Positions 51,692 through 64,000 of a DNA stretch of 64,000 nucleotides are shown here, in pieces. The DNA is from Neelides folsomi. Its lineage: Eukaryota; Arthropoda; Collembola; Neelipleona; Neelidae. A model generated the notes under the pieces. It was given only the letters and a program-made list of their open reading frames with translations. It was not told the DNA's origin and ran no database searches. A program made the position numbers and the translations under genes. Where the stretch lies: contig JAQGBZ010000017.1 in the NCBI GenBank assembly GCA_034687125.1, forward strand, positions 248,001 through 312,000. Reading direction: 5' to 3'. Numbering within the stretch: the stretch's first letter is position 1; every line of letters begins with the position of its first letter.

Positions 51692-54600
51692 CAGTCTACT
51701 ATAGTTTCAATAACAGAAAAAATTTTATCAAGTGATTTTAATAAATTAATAACCAAACATTTAATGATTATACGCTTATTATTTAAAAGTTACTAAAACG
51801 CTGTATGAAATGTAAGTTGTATATTTGGATACCTCTTGGTCTTAGAAAGGTCGAAGGTTGATATCGCGTGCTGACCGTGCAGAGTTCAGTGATTCGATGA
51901 ATCGTAATCTAAATTGACTCGTAATGTACGTTTTGAGCCCATGCCGAATAGAAAAATAAATGAATGAGCGGAAAGCAGGACAAGATGTGAAGAAATAAAT
52001 ATTCAAGAATGAACATGAACTAAGGGCGCCTCTTATTCTGTTTCATATTTTGAAAGAGCAAATTCGCAAATGTTAAATGGTGTTAGCTGGCTAGGGGAAA
52101 TATGAGATTTTCATCTTCCCCTTCACTAAACAAGGATTGGTCAAATTATTCGTCACTCATAGTATTCATATTCATTCACCATTCTTCATAAATTGTTTTC
52201 AAGAGATCATTCCAATCTTTTTCCTCTTCTAAATAAATGTAAGGATTAACTTAATTTAAAGTCACAATTAGGGAGAATTTACCTTTGATTCCTTAATTAG
52301 ATCCGTTTCAATTCTAATAATTAATTATTAAGATAAAAATGCTGAAAACACCGGTAAATTCGCTCTTACTCATCTTTAGCTTTTTAGCTGAAATCTGAAA
52401 TTATTTAATGTGCAGTGACAGACAGTTAATATTTAAACCTTCTTACAGTACAGTGGTTTGACTTCTACTTTTATTGATTTTACTCTTTTAATTTTCAAAT
52501 CAGTAAGTAATCTCAACTCAGGAATATAAACATTACAAAAGGTGAGTTATAAAAATAATTTTATAAATATACACATAATATTTATATGCTGGATGTAAAT
52601 GATTCAAAATATTTTAAATATTAAATATGATGCATAACATTACAATTAGAGCAGGTATTATATAATGATTAAAAAGTTTAAAGGCCATAAGAATAGAACT
52701 TGTTCTCTGTGTTACATCTGTTCATAGGCTTCAAGGTCATAATTTCAGGATTTCATGAATTATTTCTCACTCACTCTCATTGCGAGGAACGTGCGAAAAT
52801 GTCTAAAAGTTTCATAATTGGAAGTTAATTTAGTACACTTGCTATTTGACAAGTTGGTTATCCTCTTGAGCCTAGAGCACTTTAGGTATATTTTATTAAT
52901 TTTATCATCGTTTATTTGATTTTACATTTGGACAACAATTATATCAGGATATATTCATTATTATCAATTTTATTTATCTTGTATGACTTTATATTGGATT
53001 GGATGCTTATGATGTTCTATTACAAGATTATTTTATGTAATTTCATTTCGAGTTATATAAATATTGCCCGATAATATAACGTGATGATGACCAATCATTG
53101 ATTTTGCTGATCTGCAAACACCAATGAAACCATTGATTATATGGGTTATTTTATTCATGCCTATCTAACTAACAATAATTCCAATTCCAATATTAACAAT
53201 ATAGCCTAGATAGTTGACTACAATATCATAAAGGACACTTGGGGTGTAACATAAATGTACAACATTTGGTCACTTTTCTTTTGTAAAATTGCAAAAATTC
53301 ATTCTATCATTCATATTACTTACCATTATTTTGCTTGATATCAAATTGACGCATTCGCATCCATTGAATTCATTGAATGAATGAGAACAATGAAAAAAAC
53401 TATCTTACATATCTAATCCATTTGATTATAAAAGATTTCACTTTATGAAAAAAATTCTCCGAAATTGGATTCATCGCTTCCTCAATAAAATATAAGCATA
53501 TTTTGATAAATAATGGGATTATCGGATTTACTGAATGATTTCCACGAACTCCTCTCCCGCTTTATACATCATTGGGGAATTTGGGATTTCTATTTTCCTT
53601 TTTTGTAGAGGGATGATAGGTATTTTGTACCATCTTATTCATTTTCAAAATGATGAAAGTTTAGGCTAGCGTGCTTTACATCAATGCAATGTTTCTTACT
53701 ATGCTATGTATTAAACCTTAATTAATTTTCCAATATTTAACCACATTCGATTAGTTGATTAAATATAATACAATAGAAAATGTTCATTTAACATTGGAAT
53801 TGACGTATAGATAAAACATATATTTATTATTAACATTTTTTCTTGAGATGAGCTTTGACATCACTTTCCTTATTATAGTGTTTTTTATTAAAAGTTTCTG
53901 GAATTTCATCGGCACTCGAAAGATTAGAATTTCCAATACTGTAAGTTCCAGTTATAACAAGTTTCCCACGAACATATCCCTTTATTCAGTTGTTTTTCAT
54001 AATTAATTAAGGGTAGCGTGTAATTCAACACTATGAGTTAAAATGAGTCGGGCAAATAATGCAACGTGTGGGTTCGATTGTAGGAATCGAGTAACTTTTT
54101 TCCTTCCTTGTTAATTCCTTGAAGAAATTTAAGAAAATTTAAATCCTTTACCAGTCATTCATTCTTGTACTGGCATTGAAAGTGTTTTTATAGTAATATA
54201 TATGCCTGCTTGTGCATAGAGTTTCTCTAGTGTGCATCTTAAGGAGTACATTGTACTTGTGGTTTAAGGTAATTAATATATTTATTAATATGGGTAACAT
54301 TCAAATAATAATGTTAACCTAACAAATAAAAAGATTAAAGAGTGATGAGGCTTTTATAATGGAACTTTTTTTAATTTCCAATAATGAAACCCATTCATGT
54401 TTAAAATAAATCAATAATTACTTCTAGATTAGATTACGCCTATGAAATGTGCTATTTATCATTAATATTATTTATTGAAAAATTCTCTATTCATAGGTTT
54501 TTACCTATTTGTTTGGCATAATTATTGAATTTGACCAATTTTTAAGGAAGAGATTGTTTTTTAATCATCTTTAATCGCCTCTTTATTCAGTGGATTTAGT

Positions 54601-55055
54601 ATTTAAATTTTTATAGCATTAAAAATTTATATTTTATATCATTAAATACTCCTTTAACTGTCACCTAAAAGTACCATAATTGGTGATTATTAGGAAACTG
54701 AAAGAGTATTGATATTCCATAATAGGTAATCGCAATGGCTATTTTAGCTTAATTTACTCTTCGTGCATCATTAATTATTTAGAAAATCAATATGGTGAAG
54801 CAATTCAATTATCTATTTAAATAGTAGATACGTTATGGTTTCTAATATCATCTATAGTCTACCTACTTATAATGACCATCTGGATTTTTTTCTATTCTAT
54901 CAATAAAAAGAAAGTTTGCTTACAATATACCTACAGTATGTACAAACTGTTTTTATTACTTATTTTCAGGATCTGAGGTTGTTTAAATTAATAACGTGGT
55001 TTGTGCATCGTGGTTCAGCTAATTTAGTCATTTGCTCTTCAAGAATCATAACATA
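51692..55055. other. Intergenic region between MDM2-like gene and DEGS1
   Basis: About 3.4 kb between divergent genes. On the minus strand a probable MDM2 leader exon ends at about 51833 (ACCAAGAG before GTATCC), with the acceptor CTATAG at about 51698. On the plus strand the DEGS1 coding exon belongs to a leader exon starting after TTTTCAG at 54969. I looked for a missing SWIB exon on the minus strand near the leader and saw no open stretch resembling it. The remainder is A/T-rich with no coding signal. Confidence 0.5.
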
Positions 55056-56446
55056 ATGGGACAAAAAGTTTCGAGGACAGATTTTGAATGGACTTACACA
55101 GAGGAACCCCATGCCTCGCGTCGAAAAGAAATATTAAGTAAGTTATTTCCATATTTCAAATAATGAAAAAATTGGAATTAAACCTTTATAATGTCTTAAT
55201 TTTTTTGTTTAACTCAATTGAAATCTGAATTGAAATTAATTGATAACTCTTTTTGCGCAGAGAAATATCCGGAGATCAAAAACCTTTTTCGTCCTGATCC
55301 TAAATTCAAATGGACGGTCTCCTGCATGGTTCTAGTCCAAATAGGAATGTTATTTATTGTTCATGACATTCGATGGAGTTACCTTTTTTTACTTGCCTAT
55401 TGCTTCGGCGGAGTCATCAACCATTCACTTATGCTTGGTATTTAAATTATTCATTGATAATTATGATAATACTGTAACATAAATTATTAAATTATTTTCA
55501 AACAATGAATATTTTTATTGAAAACTTACAGCCATTCATGAAATTGCTCATAATCTCGCATTTGGACATTCAAGACCAATGGCTAACCGAGCACTTGGAA
55601 TGTTTGCCAATTTGCCAATTGCAATTCCATTTTCAATCTCTTTTAAAAAGTATCACCTGGAACATCATAGGGTAAGTGTTTTAATATAAATCTTATAATT
55701 TTCTTGGTTTTTGTAACAAATCTATTAACATTGATTGGTATGTAATTGCATTTGCAGTACCAAGGAGATGAAAAGTTCGACACGGATATTCCAACAGGAA
55801 TAGAAGCAAAACTCTTTTCGACAACATTTGGGAAGCTTATTTGGGTTTTTCTCCAACCATTGTTTTACGCTCTCCGTCCTGTCATTACGTATCCTAAAAA
55901 CCCAAATAAATTAGAAATCATCAATGTGGTGATTCAAATGAGTTTCAACTACTTTGTTTACCAATATTTTGGAGTGAAAGCTATCGTTTATTTGTTCGGT
56001 GGGAGTCTTTTGTCAATGGGTTGTCACCCTGTCGCCGGTCATTTCATTTCGGAACATTACATGTTCAAAAAAGGATTTGAAACTTACTCCTATTATGGCT
56101 TCCTTAACTGTATTACTTTTAATGTTGGATACCACAATGAACATCATGATTTCCCAGCCGTTCCGGGATATAATTTACCAAAGGTGGGTTACTCTTACTC
56201 ATTTAACTGGTTATAAAATTATTAATTGTGTGCATAAAATTAGTAATTATGATTCAATTTTTAAAGGTTCGTGAAATTGCAAGAGAATATTATGACAATC
56301 TTCCACATCACGACTCGTGGGTACGAGTAATCTACGACTTTGTCACTGATCCTGACATTGGACCATATGCGAGGATTAAAAGGAAACACAGAGATTCTTC
56401 GGCTATTTTAAATAGTGACGAGAATGGAAAAAGTAAAAGTCTTTGA
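55056..56446 (+). CDS. DEGS1: Sphingolipid delta-4 desaturase DES1
   Basis: Endoplasmic-reticulum enzyme that converts dihydroceramide to ceramide by introducing the 4,5-trans double bond. Five exons (55056-55137, 55261-55437, 55532-55671, 55758-56183, 56267-56446) close to 334 aa; human DEGS1 is 323 aa. All three di-iron histidine boxes are in place: HEIAH at 89-93, HLEHH at 128-132 and HNEHH at 259-263. The N-terminus [12 protein letters not shown] fits the family, and Gly2 with Ser at position 6 is compatible with N-myristoylation, which is known for mammalian DES1. Hydrophobic segments flank the histidine boxes as expected for a membrane desaturase. [18 protein letters not shown] is the typical C-terminal block. 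The leader contains a 5'-UTR intron. Confidence 0.97.
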
Positions 56447-58115
56447 GTTACCTGAATACGACAATAAAATATGCCTGGTACTTTAGCTATTTTGATTCCA
56501 AAACACAAAAGAAATTATTTTACAATGAAATGTATGTATATAACGACTACTATCTATATTAAGTTTTGAAATTAACTTTACCTGAAAAACGTACCGTGTG
56601 AATGAACTGCAAAATTTAAAAAAAACTAGGTTTAAAACATTGAAATGTTAAAAAAGTGAACATAATCTATGGATTATGGATTTTAGGTAACTAATGATAA
56701 TTAAAGAACTTTATCATTACTTGTTCCAATTAAATGTGCATACCCATTATATTAAAATAATAATGAGTCTCCAGTAAATTAATAAATGAACATTTTTTGG
56801 CTGGACTTTACTTTCCGGAAAAACGTCACAAAACTCCATGGAGCCCCTATCCTCTAATACAAAACTTAACCTAACCTAAACCACGCGAACAATGTATCAA
56901 CATACGGGCTCCATGGAGTAGCATAGAGTTTTTCCGGCAAGTAAAGTCTGGCCCATTTTTTGTTATTTTATGTGTAGGTTAGGTTAGATTTATAATATTA
57001 ATTATTACTTAATTAACGCTACACATTGTTGCAAGTTTAAGATGTAAACTTCTTTTTAAATCTTATGAATTTTTATAAAATCTTTAATGCGCTTTCCTAT
57101 TACCTATATCAATCGATAAACTTAAATTGTTCATATATTACAAATTACAATGATAAACTTCAAAGATCTATTTTATTCCAACTCTTCGTGTTTGGGAGAT
57201 TAATTTGTAAAATGAATCTACATTAACTAGTCGATGAGTAATAAGCTGAATCATTAAAAAATCAATACATTTTATATAATATATTAATTAATTTAAAAAA
57301 CACATCGTTTTAAAAGTTTTATTTTTAATGTTTTACTAACTAAAAACATACTTTTTATGATTTATGTAACACATATTTACGTTTACTTTGTATATTGAAT
57401 CTGTTGATCAATAAATTGTCGTATTCTAACAATTGCGTATTATTGCGATAATTTCATCAAGATGTAAAATATTATTTATCTTTAAAATATTTAATTTTAT
57501 GTGTTTTGACTCTTGTTAGAATAAAATAGTGAATATTGTAAAAGGTAAAAATTCTTAAGGAGTCAAATTGTGTTAGTAGCACCATCATATGAATTTATGC
57601 CATTAGCCCAATAGACATAATATTTATGCACAAGGTTACTGTATGGGATTGTCATGTCATTGTTCAAAATCATTATGAAGGTCGCTTTTGTTCAAGCAAT
57701 TTTTATGTTCTTATTACGTAAGATATTTACGCGTAGACGCGTATAAAGATCCCATACTCATTTTCATTTCTTAATATGCAGGTATTTGTATTTGAAGTGC
57801 TCAAAGATATGTGCTCAATAAGCTAATATTTGTCAAATTGCAAAATATTGAAAACATTGGTTGTACAACACAGTACAAGCTATAATAAATAAATACCTAT
57901 CCTGTGTTTGTATGTGAGCTATGGGATATAAATTTAATGAATTTGCATACATGAGAGAATGAATTAAAGTCAGATATTAAAGTTGAGAATTTGGAACATT
58001 TTACTCGCTCAGTCAGATTATGTTATTAACTGGTTAATGGCACTGGTAAATATTCATTAGTAGAAATAAAAGCAAATTTTGAGAGTGTGGATCCGCTGGA
58101 GTGTCTTTCTGATCT
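56447..58115. other. Convergent intergenic region DEGS1 / transgelin
   Basis: A/T-rich, non-coding. It contains one clear hAT-like miniature element (56799-56953). The remaining sequence should hold the DEGS1 and transgelin 3'-UTRs; nothing else seen. Confidence 0.5.
56799..56953. mobile_element. hAT-like MITE, 155 bp, with 8-bp target duplication
   Basis: Left end GGCTGGACTTTACTTTCCGG; the reverse complement of the right end reads GGCCAGACTTTACTTGCCGG, and similarity continues inward to a shared CTCCATGGAGCCC block, about 48 bp of inverted repeat. The element is flanked on both sides by the same eight bases, CATTTTTT (56791-56798 and 56954-56961). An 8-bp duplication is typical of hAT transposons. 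It has no open reading frame, so it is non-autonomous. The centre carries CTTAACCTAACCTAAACC. Confidence 0.85.
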
Positions 58116-61100
58116 TTACATGTGTCGTGTGTTGCCCATATTGAGGCCGGACTGGTTCGCTCCCTTGTTTGTTCCCATCTGAAGTCCAATGACGGTGTCG
58201 CCGGCCTTAAGGACCTCCTCAGAGAAATTCCTCTCGTTCTTGGTCGACTCACGTGGGCCGATGACCGATTTGCCGAACTTGGACCCCTTGCGGCCCAATG
58301 ACTGGAGACAGATCACGACGGAGTTAAGGTTCTGCTTCTCCCAGAGATCCACCGTCTGGAACTGTTCTTGTTTGGGGACTCCGAGGTCAGTCGCAGCAGA
58401 GAGGAAATAGTTGATATTCTCCATGCATTTGAACGCCATGGTCGTGTTATTGACCTTCTTGATCGTGTTCGGCTTGAGCTCGTTTATCAACCTGAACAAC
58501 ATTCATAAAATGTTATATTTTTCTTAATTATTTTCTTAAAGTTTATATCACTTGATAAGATTTTACTAACAATGACCAAAATATCATTAAATTGAAATAA
58601 TGAATATTTTTGAGATTTATTACCTGCAAAGGACAGTTCCGTCCTTGAGGACTTCAAAGAAATTCTCCATGTCTCCGGATGTGTTGATGTTGTCTCCGGT
58701 GACTCTCTTGATCCATTCCAAGACCTCTTGGGCATGTTCGTCATTGTATTTACTTATGATCTGTAGAAAAAAATATGCATAAATTGAGTGGATTAGAAGC
58801 TAATTACTAATTAATCTTATTGTCAGGTTAATTTCCACATATGCCCATTGGTTCTTTATTTGAAGCGTAGGTGATAAAGCTTAGCGAACTGTGAAATTCT
58901 AAGAGCTCATGAAAGTGAAAGTGTCAATGATTCACAGAGAAGTGAGCTGCCATTTCGGCTAATAAGGGAAAAGCCTGAGTCGTGAGGATCGACCTTAAAT
59001 GGGAAAGAGCTGATCCTCCACTGCCATGCATCGACTCACCTGAGGTCATCATCCAGAAAAGATCCTGCCCAATCTACCCAACACCCTCGTGTCTTTCCTT
59101 TCGCACATTCAATCATTTTAATCGCATGATTTTGACCATTTATTATGGACCATTCCTGTTGCTGATTTTTCTTGTCTCAAGAATTTTTTCACAACACCCA
59201 TTCGCAATCGTTGAGCATATTAATTTTCACTCTTTAAAATTTTCACTTTTCACATTGAAAGGTGAACGCTTAAAATAGGATTTTGAATCAATTGTGAAGA
59301 ATAGGCAATTGAAAGATTAACGAGCTTTCCTTATCTATAAATACCAATATATTCACAGGTAAACTAAACTCTATACTTTGTTAGCTCTTTTCATATGTAT
59401 AAGTAAATACAGTTTACATGTACAGGTACATATGAAAAGAATGATTTTACATCTTTCAGGCAATGTTCAATTTGCTAAATTAAATATAATAATTTAATAG
59501 AAAAAAGAACAAATATGACCAAGTGCATTTTTATACCTACTTTGACCCAAAGATTAGATAATAATTGGGAACAATGCAGAAACCGATAAACTGGGAGTTA
59601 AACTTTCACCGTGTCTGTATTTAAAATTGCTTCATGTTTCATAATCATTAGCCAATTTAATCTCATATTTTAAATTGAATTTTCAATTCAAGAATATTAT
59701 TTAAAACATAAATGAAAAATTTAACTGAAAGTAATTAAATTCAACAATAAGCAAATAACGTTCCTTTGTATTCATACGAAGGTAAAAAGAGAGCCGAACA
59801 AAAAATATGCCATCCGACCTTTCAACCTTGAATATATTTTTTCATATGAGAAAAGTCATTACAATTGTTTGTTTATTCTTGGATTACATCATTGCTTAAT
59901 CACCATTATTTGATTCATCATTGAGATATTGGGATCTATGAAATGTCATAATAACATTTAGAGGATGGTTCCACTAAATCGAGAGGATGACAGATAATTT
60001 AATTAAATCGTGACAAGCCTTCCTCACATTTTCATTAAATTCCCGTGCACAATGTAATGAAAAAAGGACGCGTGGATTTAAATACTTGGTATCTCTGTAT
60101 TTGTTGATTGGTGCAATAACAAGTTGATAGCTAAAATTACAAAACTTTGGCCTTTGAATCAAGTTTTACTTTGTAAAACCGTAACGGCAAATTAAACATC
60201 CTTCCTTTAATAAATTGTCTTGAATCAAGATCGTAAAAACTTGATTACAAATTCAATTGAATAGAAACTCGCTCCTAAATAAATAAAAAAGAGTCTTTGA
60301 TGCCATGAAGTTGAGTTCTCCCATTCGCCAGAGATTCTGTCCTGATGTCACACTTTATTTCTCAAAGGCTCACAGAATTAAAAGACATTTCAAACTTTTC
60401 ACACAATTCCATTCCTCATACATTTTAGTATACAAGATAGGGAAGATACGTTTACAGTACCTACACATTAAATAGAAGTGGAACTAAACATGATGGAAAA
60501 ATAGGCTTGTTGAATACAATACTCAATTCTTCTCTTTTAGATATTATGTTAGCAAGTTGTATTTTAAAGAAGATAAGTTCTCTCTCATGAATTGCATTTT
60601 CCATTGTGTTCTCCGTATAAAGAAATGCATTCACTAAGGAGTAAAAATGCAAGTACAGCCGAGGTACTTAAAATTTCTAGTTAAACTCTCCTTAACCTCC
60701 CTTCCAATCCTCTTCAATGACAAAAGCACTAAACACTCTTTTCTAATCATTCCCATTAGCCCCAAACACAAACACACTTTCATTTGAATATTAAACCCTA
60801 TTATAATTTCAAGTGTTTAATAATATTATCGGTTTCTCTTTCAATATTATATTTACCTGTGAACTTTTTGGTAGGTGTAATGCCTGTACTAATGTACTCG
60901 TATGTAATTTATAATTTTATGCTCAGGGATTTATGAACATTAGAAAAGCTCGATAAATACATATTTACATATTCTATGCACAACTTAATTGATTTTACTA
61001 ATGAAGGATGTTAGTTAATAAGCACACACGTACTTGTATCAATTAATAAGTGTGTTATGATAAATTCCTAAAAGTATGCGATGGCAAAATTATGTCATCG

Positions 61101-61435
61101 TGGTTCTCCTTGAACATTTAACGATAACATAAACAGCCAAATTGACAAATTCACAAACTATTTGACGTAAAATAAGAATGGGCCTTCTAATGACTACATT
61201 AAATTCCACCCATTTTTCACATCCTGTCTAAAAATTGACAATCTGTGGTCCTATCCTATACATACTATATAGATAATTGGTATGTATATTATACAACTTC
61301 TCAATGTCAACATGAGAGTTTACAAAATAACATAATGGATTGTTAGAGAATATTTAAATAATTTTAACAAATTGAACTGACCCTTCTTTGTGCCTCGGCA
61401 GCGAATCCGGATTTGGTGGCGCGGGTCGCGGCCAT
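58116..61435 (-). CDS. Transgelin / muscle protein 20 family (CH domain + calponin repeat)
   Basis: Small actin-binding calponin-family protein of muscle. Three exons (61382-61435, 58624-58760, 58116-58491) close to 188 aa, the normal size for transgelin or Drosophila Mp20. A single calponin-homology domain spans about residues 20-135 (EVLEWIKRVTG; FFEVLKDGTVLCRLINELKP; FKCMENINYFLSAATDLGV; FQTVDLWEKQNL). One C-terminal calponin-like repeat follows (GLQMGTNKGANQSGLNMGNTRHM). The first 18 residues (MAATRATKSGFAAEAQRR) come from a separate exon 2.6 kb upstream with a GTCAGT donor. A non-coding leader splice acceptor (TATACAG) lies ten bases before the start codon. I leave the symbol open because transgelin, Mp20 and Chd64 paralogues cannot be told apart by eye. 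Confidence 0.93.
58761..61381 (-). other. Transgelin intron 1, 2.6 kb
   Basis: Between the first and second coding exons. A/T-rich with chance open frames (58982-59278 plus, 60461-60652 minus) that have no family resemblance. No repeat or RNA gene recognised. Muscle genes of this type often carry enhancers in the first intron, but no site can be assigned here. Confidence 0.6.
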
Positions 61436-63366
61436 GCTGTTCAATCTGTATACGAAAATGTCTAGAAGAAGAGAAAATGAATTAAACGTCGTTGACGCAG
61501 TTGGTATGGCGAGCCAGTGAAGTTCATCCACTCGAGTTTACACTCTTTATGCTTTGGCTCTGCCTTGTATTGTAGATACAAATTGTCCTATCTATTGTAC
61601 CTTTAGAGGAGCCTGAGCTGGCTTGATAGGATTTAGCGAAGGAGATTGGCGAGTCTTATCTGCTCGAGTTCCGCCGGAGGAGTGAAATGACCCAGTCTGA
61701 CACCCAACAGCCAACGAGCCTTTAAAACGAGGAAGAGTCGGGGGACAACAATGGGATTTGTTCTCCTCCTCATTTGCATAAGAGCAATTTCTCCCTCCCA
61801 CCCGGTCCCTAAAAGAACTTATGGACAACGTGACGATAGGATCTTCGAGCCGCCCTCACCCATCCCTTCAGTTGGCTCTTCTTGGTCTGTCTTGAGTCCA
61901 CTTGACCACAAATCCTGTCCTTTTTTAGTCAATCCAACTGAACCTTTACGAGGTTCCAGCTGAACCAGTTTGCGAATTTTATTCGCAACTCACTCTTATT
62001 ACCAAATTTGTATCGAGGACTCGACAATTACTCCAATTTATAACATTGTCCCTCTTCTTACGCGCCTCCTTATTTAAATCTTATGTATTTAAGATGAAAA
62101 ATTAAAGAAGCGGGGTCGAACTACCATCTTCCTCCGCCCTTTTTAATACTCATTACACGTCGAGAAATGCATAAATGTGATTAGCTTGATTTGTGCTCGT
62201 CCATTCCACCCATTTCCTTTAAATGACCAGGGTGGAAATGCAACAATGCCAAAGAGCCCTCGGACTTTTATGTTCCAATGGATCATGTAAAAATGTAAAA
62301 GACGTGTTTATGAGGAAAAATGCTGTTTTCTTTTTGCCTATAGTGAAAAAGAGTCGAATTTCGTGTATTTTAATTCGCATATTGGGATGAAATGTGGAGA
62401 GGTTCATTAGTCGTTAAAGTTGCGGTCTTATCATTTCCCTTATGGTTTCCATCACCAATGTATTACATACATATGATAATCTCACGGTTCAACTTCATCT
62501 GTCCTGGAGGTGTATGGTAATATGTTGAAATTTCACTCCTAGCATTTGGAACCACCAACACCCTTAGAGAAAAATATCACTCACGAACATCCTCTCAACC
62601 CAACAATAAATTATAAACCTGCAAATTAGCAGACGCTCCTATTCAATTATTTTCTCATTCGCTTGTGCTCTATCCATTACAAACGAATTCATTCATAATT
62701 TTATTGGAGAATATGTATCACAATACTAGTTTTTGCACGCGTTGAATGTTTTTGATCTTTTATGTCATCAATATAATTATTGAAGGAATAATTATATACA
62801 CACACGAATTTATTAAATCTAAACTCATTGATCACACACCTTATCTTATATGTGCACCTTACTTTATCCTTACTTTATCTTTATCTCATATAATAATCTT
62901 ACAGACCAAGTAAAAGTATTATAAGTTATGAAAGATTAGGAGTAATAGGTGAAATCTTTAAATGGTTGTTGTCAAAATAAGAGAAAATTTTAAAATGAAA
63001 TGACTGGGATTGAAATCTAACAAGGTGCTAATTCCCATTACTAACATAACTTGCCTCCTCCGGTTAAAATATTTCCTAATAAAATGGTGGTCAAAGAGGA
63101 CCATTTAACATCAAGTTCCTCACCCTCTTTCAGATAGGAGAAACGAAGGCACCTACATAATGTGTGTGAGTGTGTTATTTTGACAGTGAGTGAATGAATG
63201 GGCAGAATTTTGAAAGTTATGAGCGTCAGCGTCAAATGGGCAGTGATTTTGGCTGACATAAAGCCTTCGTCCTCCACCTAAGTGTTGTTATTATAATGAG
63301 GATCTCTGGTGAATGGTGGAGATTTTTTGAAGCCGTGAATATTAAATGAGTAGATCTTTGAATCAC
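61436..63366. promoter_or_regulatory. Upstream region of transgelin gene
   Basis: The leader splice acceptor is at about 61446, so the transcription start lies further right, probably within the less A/T-rich block 61600-61960. The plus-strand frame at 61751-61963 begins with a hydrophobic stretch, but it falls inside this promoter-like block and I do not accept it as a gene. From 62000 to 63366 no coding feature is supported. Confidence 0.4.
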
Positions 63367-63455
63367 CTTAAAAGGCTCCCCTTCTCTCCACAAGGCGACC
63401 ACCACACAGTCCGCGTACAATGGGGGAGGAGAGTCCTCCATACAAGACACTTTGA
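63367..63455 (-). CDS. Candidate exon of unknown gene (MEDSPPPLYADC...)
   Basis: A minus-strand open stretch with protein-like composition, VKVSCMEDSPPPLYADC then VVVALWREGEPFK. It ends exactly at an AAG followed by GTGATT (donor-like), with a pyrimidine-rich tract and AG upstream (acceptor-like at about 63456). The ATG at 63441 leaves 25 codons in phase 0. I do not recognise the family. It could be an internal exon of a gene mostly off the right edge with its remaining exons unseen, an alternative first exon for transgelin (the phase fits), or chance. Confidence 0.25.
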
Positions 63456-64000
63456 CTCTCACAGTCGCGAAGAGGAAAAAATTGGGAATTGAAGATGATC
63501 TCATTTCTCTTTTCATTACCTCTTCCCTTGGGAGTATCAGCAAGTGAGTGCTTGTGAGGTAATGGAAAGGTTGGCCGTTTAATGTTTCATTAGTTATGGA
63601 CTCCCCACATCCTTCTTCTCTTCCTCTTCTTAATTATTCCAAATTGTCATCTTTATTTTCAACTACTTAACTACTTGTATGCATTCCTTACCCGGACTCC
63701 CCACCGCTTAAACAAGAATGAGACTACTTTGGTCTTTACGTCTTTTTCCAACTCTGTCATTCAAAGAGAAAATTACATAACTAATTGTAAGTTCGAATAA
63801 ATAATAATTTTTATTTTATGCATAAATATTTGTATGTATATAAGTACATGGAAGTATTATAAAAAATAAATTCAAAACCCATCTTCTGAAAATAAACGAA
63901 AAGCATTTTATCATGCAAATAACCATTTGGCAAATGGAATAAAACTGCAGAATTGAGAATAATTTTCTTGTGTGCGCCATATTTTATATTACATAAAATA
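63456..64000. other. Right edge, nothing identified
   Basis: About 545 bp with no supported coding exon, RNA gene or repeat. The last 250 bp are strongly A/T-rich. Confidence 0.4.

Noticed and set aside
54046-54085. GGGTTCGATTG stretch resembling a tRNA B box
   Set aside because: No matching A box or cloverleaf stems at the required distances.
56868-56884. CTTAACCTAACCTAAACC, resembling arthropod TTAGG telomere repeats
   Set aside because: Only about two units and inside the hAT-like MITE, so not an interstitial telomere array.
61751-61963. Plus-strand frame starting with a hydrophobic MGFVLLLICIRAI stretch, resembling a signal peptide
   Set aside because: Only 70 codons, no cleavage-site context or cysteine pattern, and it lies in the promoter-like block upstream of transgelin. 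Chance is the simpler explanation.

Overview
The window is nuclear DNA from an AT-rich, intron-rich invertebrate animal. The genes have short spliceosomal introns of roughly 50-150 bp, with a few of 2-5 kb, and AATAAA polyadenylation signals. Almost every gene is a recognisable metazoan orthologue. The set (one ERM protein, a muscle-protein-20/transgelin type single-CH protein, TULP4, Gemin5, a retained MDM2) fits an arthropod or another ecdysozoan, but I cannot name the species. MDM2 and p53 regulation of this type are missing from fruit fly and C. elegans, so the lineage is neither of those.

Layout, left to right: exportin-4 (minus, its last few codons lie beyond the left edge); SOD1 (plus, head-to-head with exportin-4); an intronless AT-hook chromatin protein (minus); moesin/ERM (minus, two alternative first exons); Gemin5 (plus, head-to-head with moesin); TULP4 (minus, 12 coding exons over 13.7 kb, with one GC-AG intron); RWDD1 (minus); DCP2 (plus, head-to-head with RWDD1); a LOTUS/OST-HTH protein (minus, tail-to-tail with DCP2); an MDM2-like RING protein (minus); sphingolipid desaturase DEGS1 (plus); a transgelin/Mp20 protein (minus); and 2.5 kb of upstream sequence holding one unassigned exon-like stretch.

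For ten multi-exon genes I assembled coding exons by hand from splice signals, reading frame and family similarity. In each, the phases close on an uninterrupted frame: SOD1 152 aa, moesin 563/566 aa, Gemin5 1315 aa, TULP4 1243 aa, RWDD1 246 aa, DCP2 517 aa, LOTUS protein 454 aa, MDM2-like 401 aa, DEGS1 334 aa, transgelin 188 aa. Exon boundaries are inferred, not transcript-verified.

The genes do not form one pathway. Several are RNA-related (Gemin5, DCP2, LOTUS protein, RWDD1). The most interesting points are: an MDM2 orthologue that keeps the zinc finger and RING with exact ligand spacing but has no p53-binding SWIB domain; a Gly-to-Asp change inside the DCP2 Nudix box; alternative N-termini of moesin; three small non-autonomous transposon-like elements (hAT-like with an 8-bp target duplication, a long foldback in a DCP2 intron, and a TTAA-flanked piggyBac-like candidate); and a 45-bp tandem repeat built from paired CTCGAG palindromes. 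I did not find a clearly new multi-gene system, CRISPR array, rRNA or convincing tRNA.
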